Below are positions 35,595 through 43,291 of a DNA stretch of 64,000 bases, in pieces. The notes under the pieces are model-generated. The model did not search any database, had not been told where the DNA came from, and worked only from the letters and a program-made list of their open reading frames with translations. This stretch comes from Burkholderia sp052045245 (GTDB taxonomy: Bacteria > Pseudomonadota > Gammaproteobacteria > Burkholderiales > Burkholderiaceae). Location of the stretch: the NCBI RefSeq assembly GCF_052045245.1, contig NZ_JBQEON010000038.1:3184-67183 (forward strand), read 5' to 3'. The position numbers and the translations under genes were made by a program. How positions within the stretch are numbered: the first letter of the stretch is position 1; every line of letters starts with the position of its first letter.

Positions 35595-37172
35595 ATGCAA
35601 CTGACTGGAGAGATGCTGATCGGCGCCGAAACGGTGGCCGGCTCGGCCGGTACCTTGCGCGCGTTCGACCCGACGAAGGGCGCGCCGATTGACGCACCGG
35701 CCTTCGGCGTCGCGACTCAGGCCGATGTCGAGCGCGCATGCGCACTCGCGGGCGACGCGTTCGACGCGTACCGCGCACAGCCGCTCGCGGCCCGCGCGGC
35801 GTTTCTCGAAGCGATCGCCGACGAAATCGTCGCGCTCGGCGACGCGCTGATCGAGCGCGCGCACGCCGAGACCGGCCTGCCCGTCGCGCGGCTGCAGGGC
35901 GAGCGCGGCCGCACCGTCGGCCAGCTCCGGCTGTTCGCGCGCGTCGTGCGCGACGGGCGCTTCCTCGCCGCGTCGATCGATCCCGCGCAGCCCGCGTGCA
36001 CGCCGCTGCCGCGCTCGGATCTGCGGCTGCAGAAGGTCGGGCTCGGGCCCGTGGCCGTGTTCGGCGCGAGCAATTTCCCGCTCGCGTTCTCGGTGGCCGG
36101 CGGCGATACCGCATCGGCCCTGGCGGCCGGCTGCCCGGTGATCGTGAAGGCGCATGAAGCACACCTCGGCACGTCGGAGCTGGTCGGTCGCGCGATCCGC
36201 GCGGCGGTCGCGAAATGCGGAATGCCGGCCGGCGTGTTCTCGCTGCTGATCGGCCCCGGCCGCGTGATCGGCGCGGCGCTCGTCAGCCATCCGGCGATCC
36301 AGGCCGTTGGCTTCACCGGGTCGCGGCAGGGCGGCATGGCGCTCGTGCAGCATGCGAACGCGCGTCCGCAGCCGATTCCCGTCTATGCGGAAATGAGCAG
36401 CATCAACCCGGTCGTGCTGTTCCCGGCCGCGCTGGCCGCGCGCGGCGACGCGATCGCGACCGGCTTCGTCGATTCGCTGACGCTCGGCACCGGCCAGTTC
36501 TGTACGAACCCGGGCCTCGTGCTGGCGATCGACGGTCCCGACCTCGACCGATTCGAGTCGGTCGCCGCGCAGGCGCTCGCGAAGAAGCCGGCCGGCGTGA
36601 TGCTGACGCACGGCATCGCCGACGCGTATCGCAGCGGCCGCGGCAAGCTGGCCGAACTGCCGGGCGTGCGTGAAATCGGCGCGGGCGAGGCGGCGCAGAC
36701 CGAATGCCAGGCAGGCGGCGCGCTGTACGAAGTCGCCGCGCAGGCGTTCCTGTCCGAGCCGGCGTTCAGCCACGAGGTATTCGGGCCGGCATCGCTGATC
36801 GTGCGTTGCCGCGATCTCGACGAAGTCGCGCGCGTGCTCGACGCGCTGGAGGGCCAACTGACGGCCACGCTGCAGATGGACGCCGACGACAAGCCGCTCG
36901 CGCGCCGCCTGCTGCCGATTCTGGAGCGCAAGGCAGGGCGCCTGCTCGTCAACGGCTATCCGACCGGCGTCGAAGTGTGCGACGCGATGGTGCACGGCGG
37001 GCCGTTCCCGGCGACGTCGAACCCGGCCGTCACGTCGGTCGGCGCGACGGCGATCGACCGTTTCCTGCGGCCCGTGTGCTATCAGGATTTCCCGGACGAT
37101 CTGCTGCCGGAGGGGCTGCAGGAACGCAACCCGCTCGAGATTCCGCGCCTGCGGGACGGGAAGGCGGAGTGA
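35595..37172 (+). CDS. 2,5-dioxovalerate (alpha-ketoglutarate semialdehyde) dehydrogenase
   Basis: A 525-residue aldehyde dehydrogenase of the alpha-ketoglutaric semialdehyde dehydrogenase group, which oxidises 2,5-dioxopentanoate to 2-oxoglutarate, the last step of glucarate/galactarate breakdown. Signatures are VAVFGASNFPLAFSVAGGDT, the GFTGSRQGGMAL NAD region, the general-base Glu in PIPVYAEMSSINP and the catalytic Cys in GTGQFCTNPG near residue 303. The ATG at 35595 begins MQLTGEMLIGAE, as in homologues. It is divergent from the transporter and near kdgD, whose product it uses. Confidence 0.9.
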   Translation: MQLTGEMLIGAETVAGSAGTLRAFDPTKGAPIDAPAFGVATQADVERACALAGDAFDAYRAQPLAARAAFLEAIADEIVALGDALIERAHAETGLPVARLQGERGRTVGQLRLFARVVRDGRFLAASIDPAQPACTPLPRSDLRLQKVGLGPVAVFGASNFPLAFSVAGGDTASALAAGCPVIVKAHEAHLGTSELVGRAIRAAVAKCGMPAGVFSLLIGPGRVIGAALVSHPAIQAVGFTGSRQGGMALVQHANARPQPIPVYAEMSSINPVVLFPAALAARGDAIATGFVDSLTLGTGQFCTNPGLVLAIDGPDLDRFESVAAQALAKKPAGVMLTHGIADAYRSGRGKLAELPGVREIGAGEAAQTECQAGGALYEVAAQAFLSEPAFSHEVFGPASLIVRCRDLDEVARVLDALEGQLTATLQMDADDKPLARRLLPILERKAGRLLVNGYPTGVEVCDAMVHGGPFPATSNPAVTSVGATAIDRFLRPVCYQDFPDDLLPEGLQERNPLEIPRLRDGKAE

Positions 37173-37232
37173 CGGGGCGAAACGGCTGAAGGCGCATCCC
37201 TGGCAGGGGCGCGTTCCGGCAGGTTGAAACAT

Positions 37233-37270
37233 GGCGGCGGACGGTGCCCACGGGGCGCCGCCGCCTTTTT
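37233..37270 (+). terminator. Terminator after the dioxovalerate dehydrogenase gene
   Basis: A GC-rich imperfect stem (37233-37249 with GGGCGCCGCCGCC at 37253-37265) is followed by five T. It lies 60 bases after the stop codon and before the convergent vapC. Confidence 0.65.
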
Positions 37271-37307
37271 CATTTGTGGTGGGCGTCGTGCCGCCGATTT
37301 CGCGCGG

Positions 37308-37679
37308 TCAGTGAGCGGGATGGGCGGCGAGTCGGAGGCGCTCGGCTGCGGCCAGCAGGCGCCGATCGCGTGTCCACAGCTTGCTGCCACCGGTCAGTCT
37401 GGCCGAGGCAAGCAGATGGGCGTCGACGTAACCGATGCCGAGCCCGTGAAGCGGTACGACATCGATCATGCGCTGGACTTCGTCGTCGGTTGCCGGGGTG
37501 GCGGCGGGAAGGTCGCGCAGCGCATCCAGTACGGTCTGGCGATCGCGCAGGCTGCCGAGGGCAAGCTCGCCGATGATGAAGGGATGGATCAACACGCGGT
37601 CGCCTTCCAGCAATGTCGTGAGCGCCGCATCACCGGCCCGCAGGTGGTCGATCCACACTGAAGTGTCGACAAGAATCAT
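37308..37679 (-). CDS. vapC: VapC-type PIN-domain toxin
   Basis: A 123-residue PIN-domain ribonuclease. The acidic active-site residues are visible: Asp in MILVDTSVWIDHLR, Glu in IIGELALGSLRDRQ, Asp in GIGYVDAHLLASARL and Asp in LWTRDRRLLAAAE. VapC toxins cleave RNA and stop translation. Its ATG overlaps the vapB TGA (ATGA), giving the usual antitoxin-toxin coupling. It is full length with all catalytic positions kept, so it is probably active. Confidence 0.92.
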   Translation of the reverse strand: MILVDTSVWIDHLRAGDAALTTLLEGDRVLIHPFIIGELALGSLRDRQTVLDALRDLPAATPATDDEVQRMIDVVPLHGLGIGYVDAHLLASARLTGGSKLWTRDRRLLAAAERLRLAAHPAH

Positions 37680-37873
37680 GCTGGCTCCGACGGGCGGCGT
37701 GGAACAGATTCGAGATCGGGCTCGGTGCCGCCGAGGCGGGCAAGCCGGCGTGCGCTTTCGCGCGCGATCAATGCGCGCAGCGCTTCTCGCACCAGCGCCG
37801 ACCTTTCGGTGACACCGGTTAATTGCTGCGCTTTGGCGAGCAGCGCGTCGTCGAGGGACAAGGTGGTGCGCAT
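37676..37873 (-). CDS. vapB: VapB-type antitoxin (ribbon-helix-helix)
   Basis: A 65-residue protein starting MRTTLSLDDALLAKAQQLTG, a typical VapB ribbon-helix-helix DNA-binding N-terminus, with a charged C-terminal tail (PDLESVPRRPSEPA) expected to wrap the VapC active site. The start at 37873 is chosen over upstream in-frame Met codons because it matches the family. It overlaps vapC by 4 bases. The upstream region carries palindromes that fit autoregulation. Confidence 0.9.
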   Translation of the reverse strand: MRTTLSLDDALLAKAQQLTGVTERSALVREALRALIARESARRLARLGGTEPDLESVPRRPSEPA

Positions 37874-37893
37874 GTGCGGCTCCCGGGAAAGTC

Positions 37894-37922
37894 GATGCAT
37901 CAATTATGGCATCAAATGATGC
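37894..37922 (-). promoter_or_regulatory. vapBC promoter/operator
   Basis: Two palindromes made of the same half site, GATGCATC (37894-37901) and GCATCA-AA-TGATGC (37909-37922), flank CATAAT on the minus strand, a fair -10 box. This is the expected place for VapBC autorepression, about 20-50 bases upstream of vapB. Confidence 0.6.
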
Positions 37923-37998
37923 TATCGACGATGTATCGCCTTGGCGAGTGAGCATTGGCTTTCGCGTCGCCGGAATTTCTCCTACAGTAGCGAGGCCT

Positions 37999-38014
37999 CG
38001 GACCGCCCGGTCCG
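37999..38014. promoter_or_regulatory. Palindrome CGGACC-N4-GGTCCG upstream of an unknown gene
   Basis: CGGACC-GCCC-GGTCCG lies 46 bases before the ATG at 38060 and about 10 bases after TACAGT (37983-37988), a possible -10 box. The position is typical of a repressor operator at the transcription start. The same arms with spacer GTAC are at 32759-32774. Confidence 0.5.
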
Positions 38015-38059
38015 CGGGCGAGCCTGAGAGACGACAAAAGACCAACAAGGAGCCATCCG

Positions 38060-38611
38060 ATGAACATCAGCAAGCGTGGCGACCACCTGTTCGCCGCCGG
38101 ATTGTGGAAGGCGATCGGCGATGTCGCACAGTCCGTGCGCAGCCGGATCGGCCAGTACAGCGAAGGGCGCGTGCTCGCGAATGCGCTGCTGGAATTCCAG
38201 CGCGACCTGGGCGGCAGCGAATTCGACGTGACCATCAACCAGGGCCGGCCCGTGACCGGCTCCGACGCGCATTCGCTGATGTTCGGCCTTGCCGTGCGCC
38301 GCTTCAGGCAGGACATGGAAGCGCTGGTGTTCGCGCTCGAGCATCGCCGCGGCATCGACGAACGCGACCCGAACCTGCGCACCGACGCGCTGATGCAGGC
38401 CAACAGCGCGCTGCTGACCGCGAAGCAGTCCGCGACGATCACCGTCGGCCGTTTTTTCGATGCGGTGGTCGACCGCGACGTGCTGGGGCAGATTCTCGGC
38501 AGCGAGTCGAACACGCGCGCGCGTGCGGGTGCACAAGGGCAGATCGAATCGACCCGGATCAAGCTCGGCAACGTGCGTCACCGGATCATCGGCGTCATCG
38601 CGCAGATGTGA
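38060..38611 (+). CDS. Hypothetical protein, 183 residues
   Basis: I do not recognise a family. The protein is mainly helical and soluble, without signal peptide or membrane segment. It begins MNISKRGDHLFAAGLWKAIG and has a Gln/Ala-rich middle helix (ALMQANSALLTAKQSATI) that could form a helical bundle. A strong AAGGAG Shine-Dalgarno and codon use like its neighbours support it as a real gene. It is alone between vapBC and kdgD, and its leader carries a palindrome shared with 32759-32774. Confidence 0.7.
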   Translation: MNISKRGDHLFAAGLWKAIGDVAQSVRSRIGQYSEGRVLANALLEFQRDLGGSEFDVTINQGRPVTGSDAHSLMFGLAVRRFRQDMEALVFALEHRRGIDERDPNLRTDALMQANSALLTAKQSATITVGRFFDAVVDRDVLGQILGSESNTRARAGAQGQIESTRIKLGNVRHRIIGVIAQM

Positions 38612-38754
38612 GGGCGCGCATCGCGCCGGGATGCGTTGCCAGCCTGCCTGCCGCTACCTGCGCAGTTAACGGGCGCGGNGCCGGGATGCAATGCAGGCAA
38701 CCATCGACAAGCCGCCCGCGGCGCCGCTGAAGGCGCCGCGCCGGCCGTCTCCGC

Positions 38755-39669
38755 TTACTGCGGGCCCATCTTCTTGATCAGCACGTCCAGTTCGGCGACT
38801 TCGTCGTCGGTGAGATCGACGAGCGGTGCGCGCACCGGGCCCGCGTCGTGGCCGACGAGCTTCGCGCCCGCCTTCACGATGCTGACCGCGTAGCCTGCGC
38901 GGCGGTTGCGGATCTTCAGGTACGGCAGGAAGAACTCATCGATCAGGCGGCCGACCGTCGCGTGGTCGTCCTTCGCGATCGCTTCGTAGAATGCCATCGC
39001 CGTCTTCGGGATGAAGTTGAACACGGCCGACGAGTACACCGGCACGCCGAGCGCCTTGTACGCGGCTGCGTAGACTTCGGCCGTCGGCAGGCCGCCGAGG
39101 TACGCGAAGCGGTCGCCGAGGCGGCGGCGGATCGTGACCATGCTCTCGATTTCGCCGACGCCGTCCTTGAAGCCGATCAGGTTCGGGCAACGATCGGCGA
39201 GGCGCTCGAGCATGTCGGCGTTCAGCTTCGAATTCGCGCGGTTGTACACCACCACGCCGACCTTCAGCGCGCGGCACACCTGCTCGACGTGCTCGGCGAT
39301 GCCTTCCTGGCTGGCTTCGGTCAGGTAGTGAGGCATCAGCAGCACGCCGCTCGCGCCGAGGCGCTCCGCTTCCTGCGCATATTCGATCGCGACGCGCGTC
39401 GCGCCGCCGGCACCGGCCAGGATCGGCACCTTGCCCTTGCAGGTTTCCGTCGCGACGCGGATCACGTCCGAATACTCACGCTGCGTGAGCGAGAAGAATT
39501 CGCCGGTGCCGCCGGCCGCGAACAGCGCGGTCGCGCCGTACGGCGCCAGCCATTCGAGGCGCTCGGCATAGGTGGTCGGGCGGAAGCTGCCGTCGGCGTC
39601 GAAATCCGTCAGCGGAAACGACAGCAGGCCGTGGGAGATGATCTGTTTGAGTTCTTGCGGTGAAGTCAT
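38755..39669 (-). CDS. kdgD: 5-dehydro-4-deoxyglucarate dehydratase
   Basis: A 304-residue dihydrodipicolinate-synthase-family TIM barrel that dehydrates and decarboxylates 5-dehydro-4-deoxyglucarate to 2,5-dioxopentanoate. Family residues seen are ALFAAGGTGEFFSLTQREYS near residue 50, the Tyr in GVVVYNRANSKL and the Schiff-base Lys in LIGFKDGVGEIES near 185. KdgD homologues are about 303 residues, so it is full length. It is divergent from garD, whose product it uses, and supplies the dehydrogenase at 35595. Confidence 0.93.
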   Translation of the reverse strand: MTSPQELKQIISHGLLSFPLTDFDADGSFRPTTYAERLEWLAPYGATALFAAGGTGEFFSLTQREYSDVIRVATETCKGKVPILAGAGGATRVAIEYAQEAERLGASGVLLMPHYLTEASQEGIAEHVEQVCRALKVGVVVYNRANSKLNADMLERLADRCPNLIGFKDGVGEIESMVTIRRRLGDRFAYLGGLPTAEVYAAAYKALGVPVYSSAVFNFIPKTAMAFYEAIAKDDHATVGRLIDEFFLPYLKIRNRRAGYAVSIVKAGAKLVGHDAGPVRAPLVDLTDDEVAELDVLIKKMGPQ

Positions 39670-39738
39670 GGTTGGGTCGTCCGTCTAGCGCGAGTGCTGG
39701 GTTCGTCGGGCACGGCATCCGAGCCATAGTGGCGATGT

Positions 39739-39760
39739 CGTTGTATGTCATCGTACAACG
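39739..39760. promoter_or_regulatory. Inverted repeat upstream of kdgD
   Basis: Arms CGTTGTA (39739-39745) and TACAACG (39754-39760) around TGTCATCG lie about 70 bases upstream of kdgD. The half site resembles the elements near the transporter and dehydrogenase genes, so a common regulator is likely. Confidence 0.5.
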
Positions 39761-39851
39761 CAAGCATGAGCGGCGCAAGCGGTTTGCTGGCTGGTAAAGG
39801 GTAGGGTCTTTCCGGATAAGGGTTTACGTACCATCACAGGTTGGTGTTGAA

Positions 39852-39865
39852 TGTCGTATGATGAC
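39852..39865. promoter_or_regulatory. Candidate operator upstream of garD
   Basis: TGTCGTATGATGAC lies 33 bases before the garD ATG and contains GTCGTATGA, identical to a 9-mer just upstream of the sugar-acid transporter start (35357-35365). Confidence 0.45.
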
Positions 39866-39898
39866 TAACGATTTGACGGTGGCTTCCCAGGAATTCCG

Positions 39899-41452
39899 AT
39901 GACTGCTTCCCCTCTCTACATTCGCGTGCATCCGGACGACAACGTCGCGATCGTCGTCAACGACGGCGGTTTGCCCGAGGGCGCGACGTTCGCCGACGGC
40001 CTGACGCTGCGCGAAGGCGTGCCCCAAGGTCACAAGGTCGCGCTGGCCGATCTCGCGGCCGGCGACCCGATCGTCCGCTACAACGTCGTGATCGGTTACG
40101 CGCTCACCGAACTGCGCCGCGGCAGCTGGGTCAACGAGCGCACGATGCGCATGCCCGAGCCGCCGGGGCTCGACGACCTGCCGCTCGCCACGCGCGCCGC
40201 GCCGCCGCTGGCGCCGCTCGAAGGCTATACGTTCGAGGGCTTCCGCAACCCGGACGGCTCGGTCGGCACGCGCAACATCCTCGCGATCACGACGACCGTG
40301 CAGTGCGTGTCGGGTGTCGTCGAGCATGCGGTGAAGCGGATCAAGGACGAACTGCTGCCGCGTTACCCGAACGTCGACGACGTGGTCGGGCTCGAGCACA
40401 CGTACGGCTGCGGCGTCGCGATCGACGCGCCCGACGCCGACATCCCGATCCGTACGCTGCGCAACATCAGCCTGAACCCGAACTTCGGCGGCGAGGTGAT
40501 GACGGTGAGCCTCGGCTGCGAGAAGCTGCAGCCCGAGCGCCTGCTGCCGCCCGGCACGATTCCGGTGGCGGCCGACGGTGCGACGGAGAACGGCGGCGTC
40601 GTGTGCCTGCAGGACGCCGCGCACGTCGGCTTCAACTCGATGATCGACTCGATCATGAAGATGGCCGAAGCGCACCTCGAACGGCTGAACCGTCGTCGTC
40701 GCGAAACCTGCCCGGCGTCGGATCTCGTCGTCGGCGTGCAGTGCGGCGGCAGCGACGCGTTCTCGGGGCTCACCGCGAACCCGGCGGTCGGCTTCGCGGC
40801 CGACCTGCTGGTGCGCGCCGGCGCGACGATCATGTTTTCGGAAGTGACCGAAGTGCGCGACGGCGTCGCGCAGCTCACGTCGCGCGCGGCGAACGAGGAC
40901 GTCGCCCGCGAGATCATCCGCGAGATGGACTGGTACGACCGCTATCTGCAGCGCGGCCGCGTCGACCGCAGCGCGAACACGACGCCCGGCAACAAGAAGG
41001 GCGGCCTGTCGAACATCGTCGAGAAGGCGATGGGCTCGATCGTGAAGTCGGGCAGCGCGCCGATCGCCGGCGTCGTGCGTCCCGGCGACCGGGCGCGGCA
41101 GAAGGGGCTGCTGTACGCGGCGACGCCCGCGAGCGACTTCATCTGCGGCACGCTGCAGCTCGCGGCGGGGATGAACCTGCACATTTTCACGACGGGGCGC
41201 GGCACGCCGTACGGCCTCGCGCAGGTGCCGGTGATCAAGGTCGCGACGCGCAGCGATCTCGCGCGCCGCTGGCACGACCTGATGGATCTCGACGCGGGAC
41301 AGATCGCGACCGGCGCGGCGTCGATCGAGGACGTGGGCTGGGCGCTGTTCCGGCTGATGCTCGACGTCGCGAGCGGCACGCGCCGCACGTGGGCCGAGCA
41401 ATGGAAGCTCGCGAATGCGCTGACGCTGTTCAACCCGGCGCCGGTGACCTGA
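39899..41452 (+). CDS. garD: Galactarate dehydratase
   Basis: A 517-residue member of the GarD/UxaA dehydratase family, which converts galactarate to 5-dehydro-4-deoxyglucarate. It has the N-terminal SAF domain (HPDDNVAIVVNDGGLPEGAT, about residues 8-90) and the two larger UxaA-like domains with the Cys and Gly motifs EHTYGCGVAIDAP, VSLGCEKLQPERL and VGVQCGGSDAFSGLTANPA. Length is that of E. coli GarD (about 523). It is divergent from kdgD; together with the dehydrogenase they complete the pathway to 2-oxoglutarate. Confidence 0.93.
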   Translation: MTASPLYIRVHPDDNVAIVVNDGGLPEGATFADGLTLREGVPQGHKVALADLAAGDPIVRYNVVIGYALTELRRGSWVNERTMRMPEPPGLDDLPLATRAAPPLAPLEGYTFEGFRNPDGSVGTRNILAITTTVQCVSGVVEHAVKRIKDELLPRYPNVDDVVGLEHTYGCGVAIDAPDADIPIRTLRNISLNPNFGGEVMTVSLGCEKLQPERLLPPGTIPVAADGATENGGVVCLQDAAHVGFNSMIDSIMKMAEAHLERLNRRRRETCPASDLVVGVQCGGSDAFSGLTANPAVGFAADLLVRAGATIMFSEVTEVRDGVAQLTSRAANEDVAREIIREMDWYDRYLQRGRVDRSANTTPGNKKGGLSNIVEKAMGSIVKSGSAPIAGVVRPGDRARQKGLLYAATPASDFICGTLQLAAGMNLHIFTTGRGTPYGLAQVPVIKVATRSDLARRWHDLMDLDAGQIATGAASIEDVGWALFRLMLDVASGTRRTWAEQWKLANALTLFNPAPVT

Positions 41453-41479
41453 CGCGCGCGGCGGTAACGGCAGACGATG

Positions 41480-41504
41480 CGGGCGCCTTCGGGCGCCCGT
41501 TTTT
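41480..41504 (+). terminator. Terminator after garD
   Basis: An 8-bp perfect stem, CGGGCGCC with GGCGCCCG, around loop TTCG is followed by five T. It lies 27 bases after the garD stop. Confidence 0.85.
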
Positions 41505-41686
41505 CGTTGCGATGGCGTCGGCGGAGGGCGGGACTAAACACCCAGGCCGATTTTGGCGCGCGATTCGGCGGCGCGATTTCCTTACCTCGAACGTAATCGA
41601 CCACCGGTGCGGGCGCGGCGACGATAGCGTCACGCGAACCCGAAAGGTTCACGACATCGTCCCTCACCGACACAAGGAGCTTCGCC

Positions 41687-42070
41687 ATGAACACCGCCCA
41701 AGCCGCTCACGCCGAGCTGATCGACCGCTATTTCGATGCATGGAACGAGCCCGATGTCGCACGCCGGCGCGCGCTGATCGATGCGACCTACGCGAGCGAC
41801 GCGGCCTATCGCGATCCGCTGATGGCCGGCGACGGTCACGCGGGCATCGACACGATGATCGCCGCGGTGCAGGAACGCTTCCCCGCGTTCCGTTTCCGTC
41901 GCACGACCGACGTCGACGGCTTCGGCCAGCACCTGCGCTTCTCGTGGGCGCTCGTGTCGCCCGACGGCGCGGCGATCGTGAAGGGTTCGGATTTCGGCAC
42001 CGTCGACGCGTCGGGCCGCCTGAAGTCGGTCACGGGTTTCATCGACGAAATGCCGGCCGCGGCGGCGTGA
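41687..42070 (+). CDS. NTF2-like (SnoaL-type) protein
   Basis: A 127-residue cone-shaped-barrel protein of the NTF2/SnoaL superfamily. Typical start is AELIDRYFDAWNEPDVARRR, followed by YASDAAYRDPLMAGDGHAGI and a C-terminal strand KSVTGFIDEMPA. Members bind small hydrophobic ligands or catalyse isomerisations, and the function is not readable here. A Shine-Dalgarno AAGGAG precedes the ATG. No operon partner is clear; the next gene starts 79 bases later on the same strand. Confidence 0.85.
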   Translation: MNTAQAAHAELIDRYFDAWNEPDVARRRALIDATYASDAAYRDPLMAGDGHAGIDTMIAAVQERFPAFRFRRTTDVDGFGQHLRFSWALVSPDGAAIVKGSDFGTVDASGRLKSVTGFIDEMPAAAA

Positions 42071-42149
42071 CGCGAACCGTGCATGCCCGGTGGCGTCCGG
42101 GATCGGGTAACGTTATGCGGTTCGTTCCTGATCCCGGAGACTTGCCCAC

Positions 42150-42605
42150 ATGTTGAAGAACCTCGATCCGCTGCTGCACGCCGACATCCTGCATGCGCTG
42201 CGCGCGATGGGCCACGGAGATGAAGTGGCAATCTGCGATGCGAATTTCCCGGCGGAATCCGTCGCGGAGCACACCGTGGTTGGCCGCGCGTTGCGCATCG
42301 ACGGCGCCGATTCGGCGCGCGTCGCGCGCGCGGTGCTGTCCGTACTGCCGCTCGACACGTTCGTCGACACGCCCGCGTGGCGGATGGAGGTGGTCGGCGA
42401 TCCGGCCGCGGTGCCGCCCGTGCAGCGCGAAGTGCAGGCCGAGATCGATCGCGCGGAAGGGCGCGCGGTACCGGTCGCGGGCATCGACCGTTTCGCATTC
42501 TACGAACGCGCGCAGCAGACCTATGCGGTGATCGTCACCGGCGAGTTGCGCGGCTACGGCTGCTTCATCTTCAAGAAAGGCGTGCTGCTGAGCGAGGCGA
42601 GTTAG
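42150..42605 (+). CDS. RbsD/FucU-family sugar mutarotase
   Basis: A 151-residue RbsD/FucU-fold protein, closer to FucU, which interconverts sugar anomers. The start MLKNLDPLLHADILHALRAM and the catalytic-His region MGHGDEVAICDANFPA are typical, and the C-terminus has YGCFIFKKGVLL. FucU proteins are about 140-150 residues, so it is complete. No fucose or ribose genes are adjacent, so the substrate is open. Confidence 0.9.
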   Translation: MLKNLDPLLHADILHALRAMGHGDEVAICDANFPAESVAEHTVVGRALRIDGADSARVARAVLSVLPLDTFVDTPAWRMEVVGDPAAVPPVQREVQAEIDRAEGRAVPVAGIDRFAFYERAQQTYAVIVTGELRGYGCFIFKKGVLLSEAS

Positions 42606-42690
42606 GGCCGGTTCCCGTTATTTTGGACAACGGCCGAACGCCACTTTTCGCGGCGCCGTCGCGCCTGCGTCACAGCCGCAGTGTAAAGAT

Positions 42691-42700
42691 TTGCTACAAC
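42691..42700. repeat. 10-bp direct repeat, left edge of a lower-GC island
   Basis: TTGCTACAAC occurs here and again at 44616-44625. Between the two copies codon use changes and all genes look foreign. The repeat is short, so a role as an attachment-site remnant is only a suggestion. Confidence 0.35.
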
Positions 42701-42753
42701 GTTGCGCCGCCTGAATCCATCCCCCTATGTGATTGATTTTTAAGGGGAAGATT

Positions 42754-43164
42754 TTGGCCGCATCTGACAGCGAATCGAATCAAGTAGTTACACCCGGCAC
42801 GTTTCCGTACACGGGAAAGCCGGTGCCTGTAGGGGCGAATGACGTAGCCGCGCAGCGGTCCTGGGAGCACTTCCAGGTGCAGCGCGGCATCGAGCGCTAC
42901 CGCAGGACCCTCATCCGCGAGAAAGAGGACGGCACCACGGCTTCCCGAGACCTCGGTGAAGTCCAGCATGGTCAGCGCATCGCCTCGGACATCATCCGTC
43001 CGATGGTGGAGGCAGTGAAGAAGGCCCAGGGCGTCTCGCTATTGAAGGTGCAGCATCTGCTCGGGCACGCCAGTCCGACGATGACCCAGAAGTATGCGCA
43101 CCTCTGCCCGGACAATACGGGGCGAGAGGCGGCAGACATCCTCGACGGCCTGCACGCGGAATAA
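42754..43164 (+). CDS. Chimeric island protein ending in a tyrosine-recombinase C-terminus
   Basis: A 136-residue reading frame. The last 45 residues (SLLKVQHLLGHASPTMTQKY) carry the C-terminal motif of phage-type integrases: LLGH and the catalytic Tyr in KYAH. The catalytic Arg and the upstream half of the domain are missing. The first 90 residues (VVTPGTFPYTGKPVPVGAND onward) are of a different, unrecognised character, rich in charged residues. I read this as an in-frame junction of two old genes by deletion, so recombinase activity is not expected. A TTG start at 42754 with AAGGGG upstream is likely; a TTG at 42733 is also in frame. Confidence 0.65.
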   Translation: MAASDSESNQVVTPGTFPYTGKPVPVGANDVAAQRSWEHFQVQRGIERYRRTLIREKEDGTTASRDLGEVQHGQRIASDIIRPMVEAVKKAQGVSLLKVQHLLGHASPTMTQKYAHLCPDNTGREAADILDGLHAE

Positions 43165-43187
43165 CTCAGCACAGGGTGACGGCCCTA
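43162..43187. repeat. Near-perfect 26-bp direct repeat flanking the toxin/immunity pair
   Basis: The 26 bases here and at 44358-44383 match at 24 positions (TAACTC, then A or C, then GCACAGGGTGACG, then G or A, then CCCTA). The left copy begins at the stop codon of the chimeric integrase gene; the right copy overlaps the stop codon of the zinc-ribbon gene. The repeats bracket 43188-44357, which holds exactly two genes. Confidence 0.75.
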
Positions 43188-43190
43188 ACG

Positions 43191-43214
43191 ACGGCTCGCT
43201 TCGGCGGGCCGTTT
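43191..43214 (+). terminator. Terminator after the chimeric integrase gene
   Basis: ACGGCTCGC (43191-43199) pairs with GCGGGCCGT (43203-43211) with one wobble and a short loop, followed by a TTT run. It separates the left repeat from the next gene. Confidence 0.7.
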
Positions 43215-43291
43215 TAGTTGGTAGGGTAAAGTATCGGCTCCAAGGGCTTTCGGCACTTCTGCACGCGAACTGCATACGGAGAACGGCATTC

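Noticed and set aside
38717..38740. CGCGGCGCC/GGCGCCGCG hairpin after kdgD, considered as a terminator
   Set aside because: No T run follows on the minus strand and it lies beside an ambiguous base; support is too weak.
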